The notes under the pieces are model-generated. The model saw only the letters and a list, made by a program, of their open reading frames with translations, ran no database searches and was not told the origin of the DNA. A stretch of DNA of 9,152 bases from the NCBI GenBank assembly GCA_016793685.1, contig JAEULX010000253.1, positions 1 through 9,152 of the forward strand. Reading direction: 5' to 3'. How positions within the stretch are numbered: position 1 is the first letter of the stretch; every line of letters begins with the position of its first letter. Shown piece after piece: positions 1-7,095 of the stretch. The translations under genes and the position numbers were made by a program. This DNA is from Bradyrhizobiaceae bacterium (GTDB lineage: Bacteria; Pseudomonadota; Alphaproteobacteria; Rhizobiales; Xanthobacteraceae).

Positions 1-6
1 GTCTTC

Positions 7-30
7 CTTTGTCGCGGACTTTGTCGCGGA
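7..30. repeat. 12-bp exact tandem direct repeat upstream of the kinase gene
   Basis: The 12-mer CTTTGTCGCGGA occurs twice back to back, at 7-18 and 19-30, ending 42 bases before the kinase start codon. A period of 12 is close to one helical turn, so the copies could be half-sites for a regulator. It could equally be a small replication-slippage repeat. The window starts too near to judge whether more copies lie to the left. Confidence 0.6.
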
Positions 31-72
31 CGTGGGCGCTCCTGCCAGGATTTTCTCGGGATTTGCAGTCGG

Positions 73-2238
73 ATGCTGACAGCGCGTCACGGTACACTGC
101 AGATCTTGCGGGTCATGATGGTTGGAACGCTCGTCGTTCCGGCGCTGCTGTTCGCTTACGCCGCCTGGGCTATGTGGGAGGCGACTCTTAATTCCGCCGA
201 CGATCGCATCGTTCGGTCGCTAGACGTGTTGAACGAGCAGACGCTCAGGGTTCTCAAGACCGGCGAACTGGTGCTGGACGACGTCATTCATCAGGTGAAC
301 GGGGTGTCGGACGAGCAGGTGCGGGCGATGGAGCCGCAACTGCACGCGCGCCTGAAGCACATTACCGACATCCTTCCGCTGCTGCAGTCGATCTTGATCC
401 TCGACCGCAATGGCATGGCGCTGGCCGGTAGCCGCATAAGCGGGACGCCCACGTCGGTCTCGTTGGCCGATCGCGATTACTTCCAGAAGCAGATCGCCAA
501 TGATGCGGGAATCTATATCGGGTCCGTGCTGACGCCCAGGCTGGTTCCGGGACAGCCGTTTTTCGCGCTCAGCGCACGCCGCACCGGCGCCGACGGGCAG
601 TTCGACGGCGTGGTGGTCGTCTCCATGCTGCCGAATGAATTCGAAAGGTTCTACGGGGAAATCAAGCATGGTTCCGGCGCGTTTTTCGCCATGGTGCGAT
701 CAGACGGCGCCGTTCTCACGCGCTACCCGAACGTGGCGACGCCGAGTGCGCGGCTTGACATGGCGAAGACCGTGTTCGCCGGTGCGCGTCCCACGAATTC
801 CGATGACGCTACCTATACGGGGGTGGGCCAGCTCGACGGCGTCGAACGGCGCTTCGGCTATCGCAAGGTCGAAGGATTTCCCATCTATGTCCTGGCCGGC
901 CTGAGCACCGCCGAGATTCGCAGCGAGTGGCTGTCGAGCCTCGGCGGCCATCTGATCTTCGGGATTCCCGCGACGCTCCTGCTCTTTGCACTGGCCGGGT
1001 TGGCGCTTCAGCGCACCCGCAACATGTACGTCGAGGCGGATCGCCGCGAAGCTGCGGAAGCCGCGCTGCGCCAGGCGCAGCGGCTCGAAGCGCTGGGGCG
1101 GCTCACCGGCGGCGTCGCTCACGATTTCAACAATCTCCTGATGGTGATCTCCGGCAGCGTCGAACGATTGTGCGGCTCGCTGCACGATCAAAAGGCCGTC
1201 AATCTGTGCGGCATGATCAAGACCGCGGCCAAGCGGGCGGAGAAACTCACGCGGCAGCTGCTGACGTTTTCGCGTCAGCAGGCGGTGAATCCGCAGGGGA
1301 TCAACGTCGAGCAGCGGATCCGGGAACTGGCCGAACTGTTACGCAGCTCCATGGCCGACGATGTCGAGGTCACGCTCGACATTCCCGACGAGCGCTCTCC
1401 GGTGAAAGTCGACCTGAGTGAATTCGAGGTGGCGGTGCTCAACATTTGCGTCAATGCGCGGGACGCCATGCCGGACGGCGGACGGCTGACCATCGGCGCG
1501 CGCAATGTGACGCTGTCGGGCGATGCGGCGACGGACAATCTGAAGGGGCCGTTCGTCGAGGTGAGCTTCGCCGACACCGGGACCGGCATCCCGCCCGACA
1601 TCCAGCACCGGGTGTTCGAACCGTTCTTCACCACCAAGGACGTCACCAAGGGAACCGGCCTCGGGCTCAGCCAAGTCTATGGCTTCGCCAAGCAGGCCGG
1701 CGGAACTGCGACGATCGCAAGCGCGCCGGGGCAGGGGACGGTGGTGAAAATCTACCTGCCAAGGACGGAGTTCGAACCTGCTCCGGTCGACGCGCCGGAA
1801 GCAGAAATTGCGTTGGCGCCCGAACGTCGCACCATCCTCGTTGTCGAAGATAATCTTCCAGTCGCCGACGTGTGCAAATCCTATCTGCTCAAGCTCGGCT
1901 ACGATGTCGAACATGCGGTTTCGCCGCGCGACGCCATCAGATTTCTGGAGAGCACGCTGCACGTCGACGCAGTTCTCTCCGATATTCTCATGCCGGGCGG
2001 CATGAGCGGGCTCGATCTGGCGCGCAAGTTGCGCCAGATGCGCCCGACCTTGCCGATCCTGCTGATGACGGGCTTCACTGAAAGCGTGAGCGAGGTCGCC
2101 AATGACGGCTTCCCCGTGCTGCGCAAGCCGTTCGACCTGACGACGCTGCGCGCCGAGCTCGATGCGGTCTGGGAACGCCACCGGGTATTCGCCATCGGCG
2201 GCGAACGGTTCGAACGCGCAATGTCTTCGCACGCGTGA
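73..2238 (+). CDS. Cache-domain hybrid sensor histidine kinase/response regulator
   Basis: A 721-residue inner-membrane hybrid kinase that should autophosphorylate on a histidine and pass the phosphate to its own receiver. Seen: a hydrophobic helix at about 14-36, an extracytoplasmic region at 40-288 resembling a double Cache (PDC) sensor, a second helix at about 293-313, and a short linker helix. The HisKA domain has the H-box HDFNNLL with His350. The ATPase domain has N461 (NARDA), DTGTGIP at 501-507 and GTGLGL at 527-532. The receiver (about 587-700) has acidic pair E592/D593, phosphoacceptor D637, T666 and K685, so every catalytic residue is present. The ATG at 73 has only a weak purine-rich stretch upstream. 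The frame is open back to base 1 without another ATG or GTG, and ATGs at 115/118 are alternatives. The gene converges on the exonuclease. Ligand and output are unknown; the receiver has no DNA-binding domain after it, so a separate phosphotransfer protein or regulator is expected. Confidence 0.93.
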   Translation: MLTARHGTLQILRVMMVGTLVVPALLFAYAAWAMWEATLNSADDRIVRSLDVLNEQTLRVLKTGELVLDDVIHQVNGVSDEQVRAMEPQLHARLKHITDILPLLQSILILDRNGMALAGSRISGTPTSVSLADRDYFQKQIANDAGIYIGSVLTPRLVPGQPFFALSARRTGADGQFDGVVVVSMLPNEFERFYGEIKHGSGAFFAMVRSDGAVLTRYPNVATPSARLDMAKTVFAGARPTNSDDATYTGVGQLDGVERRFGYRKVEGFPIYVLAGLSTAEIRSEWLSSLGGHLIFGIPATLLLFALAGLALQRTRNMYVEADRREAAEAALRQAQRLEALGRLTGGVAHDFNNLLMVISGSVERLCGSLHDQKAVNLCGMIKTAAKRAEKLTRQLLTFSRQQAVNPQGINVEQRIRELAELLRSSMADDVEVTLDIPDERSPVKVDLSEFEVAVLNICVNARDAMPDGGRLTIGARNVTLSGDAATDNLKGPFVEVSFADTGTGIPPDIQHRVFEPFFTTKDVTKGTGLGLSQVYGFAKQAGGTATIASAPGQGTVVKIYLPRTEFEPAPVDAPEAEIALAPERRTILVVEDNLPVADVCKSYLLKLGYDVEHAVSPRDAIRFLESTLHVDAVLSDILMPGGMSGLDLARKLRQMRPTLPILLMTGFTESVSEVANDGFPVLRKPFDLTTLRAELDAVWERHRVFAIGGERFERAMSSHA

Positions 2239-2239
2239 G

Positions 2240-2268
2240 GGCTTCCCGGAGCAGCCTTCTCGGGAGCC
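2240..2268 (+). terminator. Weak candidate hairpin after the kinase gene
   Basis: Two bases after the kinase stop codon, GGCTTCCCG can pair with CGGGAGCC (eight pairs, one bulged T, 12-base loop). No T-run follows directly; the nearest, ATTTTTG, lies about 23 bases further on. It could be a poor intrinsic terminator or a 3'-end stabilising hairpin. The rest of the 110-base convergent gap (2239-2348) is GC-rich, with a CGCGGG/CCCGCG inverted repeat at 2305-2323 that also lacks a T-run on either strand. Confidence 0.25.
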
Positions 2269-2348
2269 GCGGCCGGCGAAGTGCTGTTCAAATTTTTGCT
2301 GACCCGCGGGCCCCCGACCCGCGCCAGGCGCGCGCCGCGCCGGCGGTT

Positions 2349-3041
2349 CTACCCTGTCGTCATAAAGCGTTCGCTCGCCGGCTCTTCGCCTCTGGGCGGG
2401 CGCGGAATACGCGCGCCGCGCTGCTGCATGTCTTGCAAGACCAGGTACATTTGCGCTGCGCTCAGCGCATCGTTGAAGGCATCGTGCTGCGGCAGCAGCG
2501 GCAGTTTGAGATCGGCCAGGATCGCGGCGTAGCTCAGATTGATCGCCGTGCCGGGCGGCGCGTTGCCGTATTTGCGTTCGTAATAAAGCTCCGACACGTC
2601 GATCTGCCGATTGGGCAGGTGGATGTTCAGCAGGCTGTAGAGGTATTTATTGAGCATGCGCACATCGAACGAGATCCAGTAGCCGACCAGCGGACGGCTG
2701 CCGATGAAGTGGAGCAGTTCGGGTAAGACTTCGCTGATGGTGCGGCCCTGCGCGACATCCTTCTCGCGCAACTGGTGGACCTTGATCGCGCTCACATCCA
2801 TCGCGGCGCCCGGGCGCACCAGCGCCCGGTAGCATTCGCTCGTCAGAATGCGTTTGCCCCGGATCTTGATCGCCGCGATGCTGACGACGTCGTCCGCCAG
2901 GATATTGAAGCCGCTGGTTTCGCAATCGAGCGAAACCACCTCGCCGCTGTCGTCCGGCTTGAACAGGAATGCGTAGGCGTTATCCGCCAGAAGCAGGCGG
3001 TCGAACGCCGCGCGCAATCTGCGGAAGAGCTCTTTGCGCAT
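2349..3041 (-). CDS. DnaQ-like DEDDh 3'-5' exonuclease
   Basis: A 230-residue protein with a single exonuclease domain of the DNA polymerase III epsilon/RNase T superfamily, expected to remove nucleotides from 3' ends using two metal ions. Seen: Exo I at 38-42 (LDCET) gives D39 and E41; Exo II carries D126 in SFDVRML; Exo III at 186-191 (HDAFND) gives H186 and D191. All DEDDh residues are therefore present. A short N-terminal extension (1-33) and a basic, proline-containing tail (from about 208) flank the domain, and no polymerase-binding region is obvious. The ATG overlaps the TGA of the DUF294 gene by one base (TGATG) and lacks a clear Shine-Dalgarno of its own, so translation is probably coupled to it. 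It is the last gene of the actP operon. It is unlikely to be the replicative proofreading subunit because of this context; whether it acts on DNA, RNA or short oligonucleotides cannot be told. Confidence 0.88.
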   Translation of the reverse strand: MRKELFRRLRAAFDRLLLADNAYAFLFKPDDSGEVVSLDCETSGFNILADDVVSIAAIKIRGKRILTSECYRALVRPGAAMDVSAIKVHQLREKDVAQGRTISEVLPELLHFIGSRPLVGYWISFDVRMLNKYLYSLLNIHLPNRQIDVSELYYERKYGNAPPGTAINLSYAAILADLKLPLLPQHDAFNDALSAAQMYLVLQDMQQRGARIPRPPRGEEPASERFMTTG

Positions 3042-4858
3042 CAGAACACGGTCAGATGATAGCGGCTGCGAACGACCTCGCGGAAGCGTTTGACCACCCG
3101 CAGCGCGTCGCGCAGAAGATCGCGGTCACGCGTCGACAGTTCGTTCAGCCGCACGATCGCCTCCAGTTCCCGTTTGCCCGTCTTCATCGCCCGCAACTGC
3201 GAGCCCAAGCGGATTTCCATGAAATAGGAAAGCGCGCCGACGAGATCGCGGGCCATCTCGGCGCCCAGGTTGCCGTTGGCGGCAAGCGCCTCGATGCGCT
3301 TCACGGTCGACACCTCCTTGAGGCCGACGTCGATGGCGAAGGTGCGGATGCCGTGCACGATCGGGAAAGTGCCGGTCTTCTTCACGTCGATCTCGTCGGA
3401 GCCGACGCCGACCGAGGCCATGATCGACGTGAACACGCCGGCGCTGGCGCCTTCGAACTGGTCGATCGCGCGGGCGAACCGGGACAAATACGCGCCCTCG
3501 CCATGCATCAGTTCGATCATCGCGGATTTGGCGCGATCGAGCAGTTCGCTGGGACCGGTAACGCTCACCGCGTCGAAGAAGATACCGAGATACATCGGGC
3601 TGTCGTCGGTCGGCGTGATGATCCAGCTCTTGAGCTGGCGCAGGAAGTTGTCGATCGGCTGCGACCATTGCGGATTGCGCACCATGACGTTACCGGGGCA
3701 GGGCGGAAACCCGAACGTCTCCAGCGCATGGGTGAATCCGTCGCGGAACGCCTGCAGCTCCTCCTCCGGCACGGGGCGCGACAGCAATATCCCGTTGTCC
3801 TGGTCGGTGCGCACCGTCTGCTCGCCGCGTCCCTCCGACCCCATCACCATCAGACAGCCGGCCTCGCGAATTGCCGGCGACGCCGTCAGGTTGAAAACTT
3901 TGGCGAACAGCCGGCGATTGAGGTCGGAGGTGATTTCCGCAATCACCTCGACCCGCGCCCCCTGCCTGTGCAGGCGCTCGACCTGACTTTGGATGTCGCT
4001 GGTGCTGAGGATGAGATCGTCGATGGAATGCGCGCGCTCGATTTGCCCGGGAATGAGCTGCGGATTGCCGGCGACCAGGCCGAGAATGTCGATGTCCTCC
4101 AGGACGCCGACATATTGTCCGTTCGATTCGATCGCGAGGCGGCGCTTGTTGTTGTGCGTCATCGCGATGACGGCATCGAAGATGAAATCGTCGATGTTGA
4201 TCGACACGACGTCGAAGTGGCAGACGTCCCGTATCTTGGTCGACAGCGTATGGCCTTCGAGGACGATCCGCTTTGCCAGATCCGTTCCGGTGATGATTCC
4301 GATCCCGTTGCCCTCCCGGATCAGGAGGGTGTTGTTGTTGTGCTCGCGCATCACGCGGCCGGCTTGCTTGATCGTGGTCGCTCCATCCACGAATACGGCC
4401 GGGTGGTAACGCGCGTCGCGGACGCGGGCGCGCAAGGTCGTGTCGACGCCGCCGTCCTCCCGCCCCGTCCCGTATGAGCGCAGCTTGCGCGAAATCTCCG
4501 AGTAGAAGAACGCGGCGAAGCCCGTGTTCTTGGCGATCAGTTCGAGCACGAGGGCCTTGGGCACCAGGTAGCAGAGCGTCTCGTCGGCGGCCACGAAGCT
4601 GGTGCCGGCCGGGCCATGCACGAGCGAGCGCGAGTCGAACGTGTCCTTCGGCCCGAGGACCGCTTCGATCTTCTCGCCGTCGCGTTCCTCGACCGATCCC
4701 TTGATGACGATGTGCAGGTTTTCGGAGCGCTGGCCTTGCTCGATGATCGCCTCGCCGGGCCGGAAGTAGCCGATGTCGAGGGCGGCGCGCAGCTGGCTGA
4801 TCTGGTCGTGGCTCAGCCGGTCGAAGGGCGGATTTTGCGCGTCGAACGCTTGCGGCAT
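3041..4858 (-). CDS. cNMP-binding/CBS/DUF294 nucleotidyltransferase-like protein
   Basis: A 605-residue soluble multidomain protein. Residues about 10-125 form a cyclic-nucleotide-binding fold (YFRPGEAIIEQG at 31-42, jelly-roll GSVEERDG at 54-61). Two CBS repeats follow at about 150-205 and 212-265 (each ends with GIITGTDL- or GVLEDIDI-like strands) and typically bind adenosine nucleotides. Residues about 290-440 are the DUF294 putative nucleotidyltransferase, with the GlnD-like motif GSEGRGEQ at 340-347 and the metal-binding pair D352/D354. The DUF294 C-terminal helical domain fills about 455-595. No membrane segment is present. By family it is a possible nucleotide-responsive nucleotidyl- or uridylyl-transferase; the reaction and target are not known. 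The ATG is preceded by a G-rich stretch (GGGGGG, 7-base spacer) that serves as a weak Shine-Dalgarno. It lies 115 bases behind actP on the same strand and overlaps the exonuclease start by one base, so it probably belongs to the actP transcript. Confidence 0.9.
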   Translation of the reverse strand: MPQAFDAQNPPFDRLSHDQISQLRAALDIGYFRPGEAIIEQGQRSENLHIVIKGSVEERDGEKIEAVLGPKDTFDSRSLVHGPAGTSFVAADETLCYLVPKALVLELIAKNTGFAAFFYSEISRKLRSYGTGREDGGVDTTLRARVRDARYHPAVFVDGATTIKQAGRVMREHNNNTLLIREGNGIGIITGTDLAKRIVLEGHTLSTKIRDVCHFDVVSINIDDFIFDAVIAMTHNNKRRLAIESNGQYVGVLEDIDILGLVAGNPQLIPGQIERAHSIDDLILSTSDIQSQVERLHRQGARVEVIAEITSDLNRRLFAKVFNLTASPAIREAGCLMVMGSEGRGEQTVRTDQDNGILLSRPVPEEELQAFRDGFTHALETFGFPPCPGNVMVRNPQWSQPIDNFLRQLKSWIITPTDDSPMYLGIFFDAVSVTGPSELLDRAKSAMIELMHGEGAYLSRFARAIDQFEGASAGVFTSIMASVGVGSDEIDVKKTGTFPIVHGIRTFAIDVGLKEVSTVKRIEALAANGNLGAEMARDLVGALSYFMEIRLGSQLRAMKTGKRELEAIVRLNELSTRDRDLLRDALRVVKRFREVVRSRYHLTVF

Positions 4859-4973
4859 TGAAAGACCCCCCGGCGCCGGCGCTCAATACCCGCGCGGAGG
4901 CGCGGCGGAGCCGCCGGACGCCGGCTGCTGCGTCTTCCGCCGCTTGCGGGTGTGTGTCGACATGCGCGCCCGA
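4859..4973 (-). other. GC-rich intercistronic spacer with short hairpins
   Basis: This 115-base spacer between the actP stop and the DUF294 start is rich in inverted repeats: CGGCGGAGCCGCCG at 4903-4916 (self-complementary apart from the two central bases) and the perfect palindrome CCGGCGCCGG at 4870-4879, just before the G-rich ribosome-binding region. No T-run follows any stem in the minus-strand direction, so a full intrinsic terminator is not supported. The structures could stabilise the actP mRNA or lower expression of the downstream pair. Confidence 0.4.
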
Positions 4974-6659
4974 TCAGTAGGCGATGGCGCCGGCGGCGCC
5001 AATGCCGGTCTCCGATCGGACGAATTGCGCGGGGAAACCGGCCTTGTCGAGAACCGCCCGCTTGCTCTTGTCGGTCTTGGAGAACAGCCAGATGCCGCCG
5101 AAGGCGATCGCCATCGAGAACAGCGCCGGGTTGTCGTAGGGGAAGGGCGCGCTAGCGAAACCGAACGTCTTGACCCAAACCGCCGGGCTCAGAAGCACGC
5201 CGGCGATCGAGCTGACCAGCCCGAGCAGCCCGCCGATGAACACCCCGCGCGTGGTGGTCCCGCTCCAAAAGACCGACATGACCAGCGCGGGAAAATTGCA
5301 GCTTGCCGCAATCGCAAAGGCGAGGCCCACCATGAAGGCGACGTTCTGGTTTTCAAAGATGAAACCGAGATAGACCGCGAGCACGCCGATCGCCACAGCC
5401 GCGATTTTGGAGACCCGCACTTCCTTGTCCTCCGATATTTTGCCTTTGGCGATCACCGACAGGTAGAGGTCGTGGCTCACCGCCGAGGCGCCCGCCAACG
5501 TCAAGCCGGAGACGACCGCCAGAATCGTCGCAAAGGCGACAGCGGAGAAGAAACCGAGGAAGAGGGACCCGCCGGCGGCGTTGGCGAGCTGGATCGCCGC
5601 CATGTTGGTGCCGCCGATCAAGCCGGTGACCTTGTCGTAGGCGCCGTTGGGCCCGACGTGATAGTTGGCGGGGTCGTTCATCAGGAAGGCGATGGCGCCG
5701 AAGCCGATGATGAAGGTCAGGACGTAGAAATAGCCGATGAAGCCGGTGGCGTAGAGCACGGATTTGCGCGCGGCCTTGGCGTCGGCCACGGTATAGAAGC
5801 GCATGAGGACGTGCGGCAATCCTGCGGTGCCGAACATCAATGCGAGGCCGAGGGAGACCGCCGAAATCGGATCGGAAAGGAGCGTGCCGGGCCGCATGAT
5901 CGCGGCGCCCTTCGGATGCTCGGCGATCGCGGCCTTGAACAGCGCCGCCGGCGAGAAGCCGAATTTGACGAGCACCAGGAACGCAAGCACGGTGGCGCCG
6001 CCGAGCAGGAGACAGGACTTGATGATCTGCACCCAGGTGGTGGCCAGCATGCCGCCCAGTGCGACATAGAAGATCATCAACGTGCCGACGATCATCACCG
6101 CATAGAGGTAAGGCAGGCCGAACAGAAGCTCGATCAGCTTGCCGGCGCCGACCATCTGCGCGATCAGATAGAATGCCACCACCGTGAGCGTGCCCAGGGC
6201 CGACAGCGTGCGGATCGAGACCGGCTCGAGACGGAACGACACCACATCGGCGAAGGTGTAGCGGCCGAGATTGCGCAGCCGCTCGGCGATCAGGAACATG
6301 ATGATCGGCCAGCCGACCAGCCAGCCGACCGAATAGACGAGGCCGTCATAGCCGCTGGCGAAGACGAGGCCGGATATACCGAGAAACGATGCGGCCGACA
6401 TGTAGTCGCCGGCCATGGCGAGCCCGTTCTGCGCGCCGGAAATTCCGGCCCCGGCCGCATAGAAGTCGGCGGCGGACCGGGTGCGGTTGGCCGCCCAGTA
6501 GGTGATCAGCAGCGTTCCCGCGGCAAACACCAGGAACATGACGATCGCCGATCTATTCGCCGCGTGTGCGCCGGCCTCGGCTTCGGCGGCCGTGGCGCAG
6601 CTCGCGCCCGCGAGCAGGATGACGGCGGCGAAGGCGATGCCGGAGCGCAAGAGCGACAT
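4974..6659 (-). CDS. actP: ActP cation/acetate symporter
   Basis: A 561-residue sodium:solute symporter (SSS/SLC5 family) for uptake of acetate and related short carboxylates across the inner membrane, driven by a cation gradient. Compared from memory with E. coli ActP (549 residues) it matches along its whole length: GDYMSAASFLG at 84-94, AERLRNLGRYTFADV at 125-139, MVGAGKLIELLFGL at 169-182, HPKG at 248-251, PISAVSLGLALMFGTAGLPH at 264-283, GLTLAGASAVSHDLY at 385-399, and a C-terminal FVRSETGIG-like tail. Residues 1-24 form a cleavable-type signal peptide (hydrophobic core, then ASCATAA-EA), as in E. coli ActP. About 13 further membrane helices follow. The ATG at 6659 was chosen over an in-frame upstream extension because it overlaps the TAA of the DUF485 gene (TAATG), has GAGGA nine bases upstream, and the extension would be arginine-rich out-of-frame translation of that gene. 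Exact substrate range is inferred. Confidence 0.93.
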   Translation of the reverse strand: MSLLRSGIAFAAVILLAGASCATAAEAEAGAHAANRSAIVMFLVFAAGTLLITYWAANRTRSAADFYAAGAGISGAQNGLAMAGDYMSAASFLGISGLVFASGYDGLVYSVGWLVGWPIIMFLIAERLRNLGRYTFADVVSFRLEPVSIRTLSALGTLTVVAFYLIAQMVGAGKLIELLFGLPYLYAVMIVGTLMIFYVALGGMLATTWVQIIKSCLLLGGATVLAFLVLVKFGFSPAALFKAAIAEHPKGAAIMRPGTLLSDPISAVSLGLALMFGTAGLPHVLMRFYTVADAKAARKSVLYATGFIGYFYVLTFIIGFGAIAFLMNDPANYHVGPNGAYDKVTGLIGGTNMAAIQLANAAGGSLFLGFFSAVAFATILAVVSGLTLAGASAVSHDLYLSVIAKGKISEDKEVRVSKIAAVAIGVLAVYLGFIFENQNVAFMVGLAFAIAASCNFPALVMSVFWSGTTTRGVFIGGLLGLVSSIAGVLLSPAVWVKTFGFASAPFPYDNPALFSMAIAFGGIWLFSKTDKSKRAVLDKAGFPAQFVRSETGIGAAGAIAY

Positions 6660-6967
6660 TATTTGATTTCCTCGAGGATCTGCCGCGTGAGCGCGTCGTA
6701 TTGGGTGTTGGCGCGGTGGACGTAGAGGGCGGTGAGGACGAAAGCGGCGATGATCACCAGGAGGCCGATCGGGATGCCGAGGGTCATCCCGCCGCCGATG
6801 GGCACGCCCAGCCATTGCGGGGCGAAGGCGACGATCGCGATATAGCCGAAATAAATGATCAGCGTCAGGGCGGTGAGCGCCAAGGCAAAACGCGTCCTCC
6901 GGCGGACGAGCGTCTGGAAATGCGGGTCCCGCCCGATCGCTTCGATCAAAGCTGCGTTCGCGCGCAC
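6659..6967 (-). CDS. yjcH: DUF485 (YjcH-like) inner-membrane protein
   Basis: A 102-residue protein with two membrane helices (about 27-49 and 61-84) and charged ends. It closely resembles E. coli YjcH (104 residues), encoded directly before actP there: DPHFQTLVRRRTRFA at 14-28, IVAFAPQWLG at 45-54, TLGIPIG at 62-68, and RANTQYDALTRQIL at 85-98. The family is thought to accompany ActP-type symporters, though its role (assembly, regulation or a small subunit) is not established. The start is GTG at 6967, with AGAGGA four bases upstream; no upstream ATG fits and the homology begins close to this codon. Its stop overlaps the actP start by one base, so the two are translationally coupled. It is the first gene of its operon. 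Confidence 0.9.
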   Translation of the reverse strand: MRANAALIEAIGRDPHFQTLVRRRTRFALALTALTLIIYFGYIAIVAFAPQWLGVPIGGGMTLGIPIGLLVIIAAFVLTALYVHRANTQYDALTRQILEEIK

Positions 6968-7033
6968 GAAGTCCTCTCAGTCATTCGCCGGTCAGGCCGC
7001 TTGCGTGGACGGCTCAAATTAGCCCTCTGCGCG

Positions 7034-7053
7034 CCGGCTACACTAAATGCCGG
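7034..7053. repeat. Short inverted repeat in the actP-operon leader
   Basis: CCGGC (7034-7038) and GCCGG (7049-7053) form a 5-bp inverted repeat with a 10-base AT-richer centre. It lies directly downstream of the proposed -10 element, about where transcription would start, so a repressor site is conceivable. A 5-bp match in GC-rich DNA can easily be chance. Confidence 0.2.
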
Positions 7054-7081
7054 ACGATAGGTCATTTGCACAACCGAGCAA
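7054..7081 (-). promoter_or_regulatory. Candidate sigma-70-type promoter of the yjcH-actP operon
   Basis: On the minus strand TTGCTC (7081-7076) and TATCGT (7059-7054) are separated by 16 bases and could act as -35 and -10 elements, giving an untranslated leader of roughly 80 bases before the GTG at 6967. The match is moderate and chosen by eye. The 257-base gap after a strong terminator does imply that a promoter lies somewhere in 6968-7127. A sigma-54 (-24/-12) pattern was sought and not found with correct spacing. Confidence 0.3.
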
Positions 7082-7095
7082 TACCATTTTTCTCA

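Noticed and set aside
1339..2232. A 297-codon minus-strand open frame within the kinase gene
   Set aside because: It lies opposite the ATPase and receiver domains, whose motifs are intact on the plus strand.
2305..2323. An intrinsic terminator for the exonuclease gene at the CGCGGG/CCCGCG repeat
   Set aside because: In the minus-strand direction the stem is followed by GTCAGCAAAAA, not a T-run, so it does not qualify.
2969..4477. A 502-codon plus-strand open frame opposite the DUF294 gene
   Set aside because: It is antisense to a protein with clear cNMP, CBS and nucleotidyltransferase motifs, and it has no recognisable domain of its own.
6594..6602. A lipoprotein signal around Cys21 of ActP
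   Set aside because: The residues before the cysteine (GAS) do not give the Leu/Val at -3 needed for a lipobox. An ordinary signal peptide cleaved after the alanines fits better.
4773..6725. A 650-codon plus-strand open frame opposite actP
   Set aside because: It is antisense to a gene with full-length family similarity. Its translation is rich in Arg, Asp, Glu, Gln and His with no recognisable domain, as expected from GC-rich antisense codons.
6659..6815. A longer N-terminus for ActP starting at 6815
   Set aside because: The extra 52 residues are arginine- and proline-rich out-of-frame translation of the DUF485 gene. The ATG at 6659 has a Shine-Dalgarno and starts a proper signal peptide.
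6659..6967. Assignment of the small membrane protein to DUF4212, the other small partner of SSS transporters
   Set aside because: The FQTLVRRRTRFA, FAPQWLG and RANTQYDAL segments match YjcH/DUF485, not the DUF4212 pattern.
7068..7090. A sigma-54 promoter (TGGTAT ... TTGTGC on the minus strand)
   Set aside because: The GG and GC elements are about 14 bases apart instead of the required 10.
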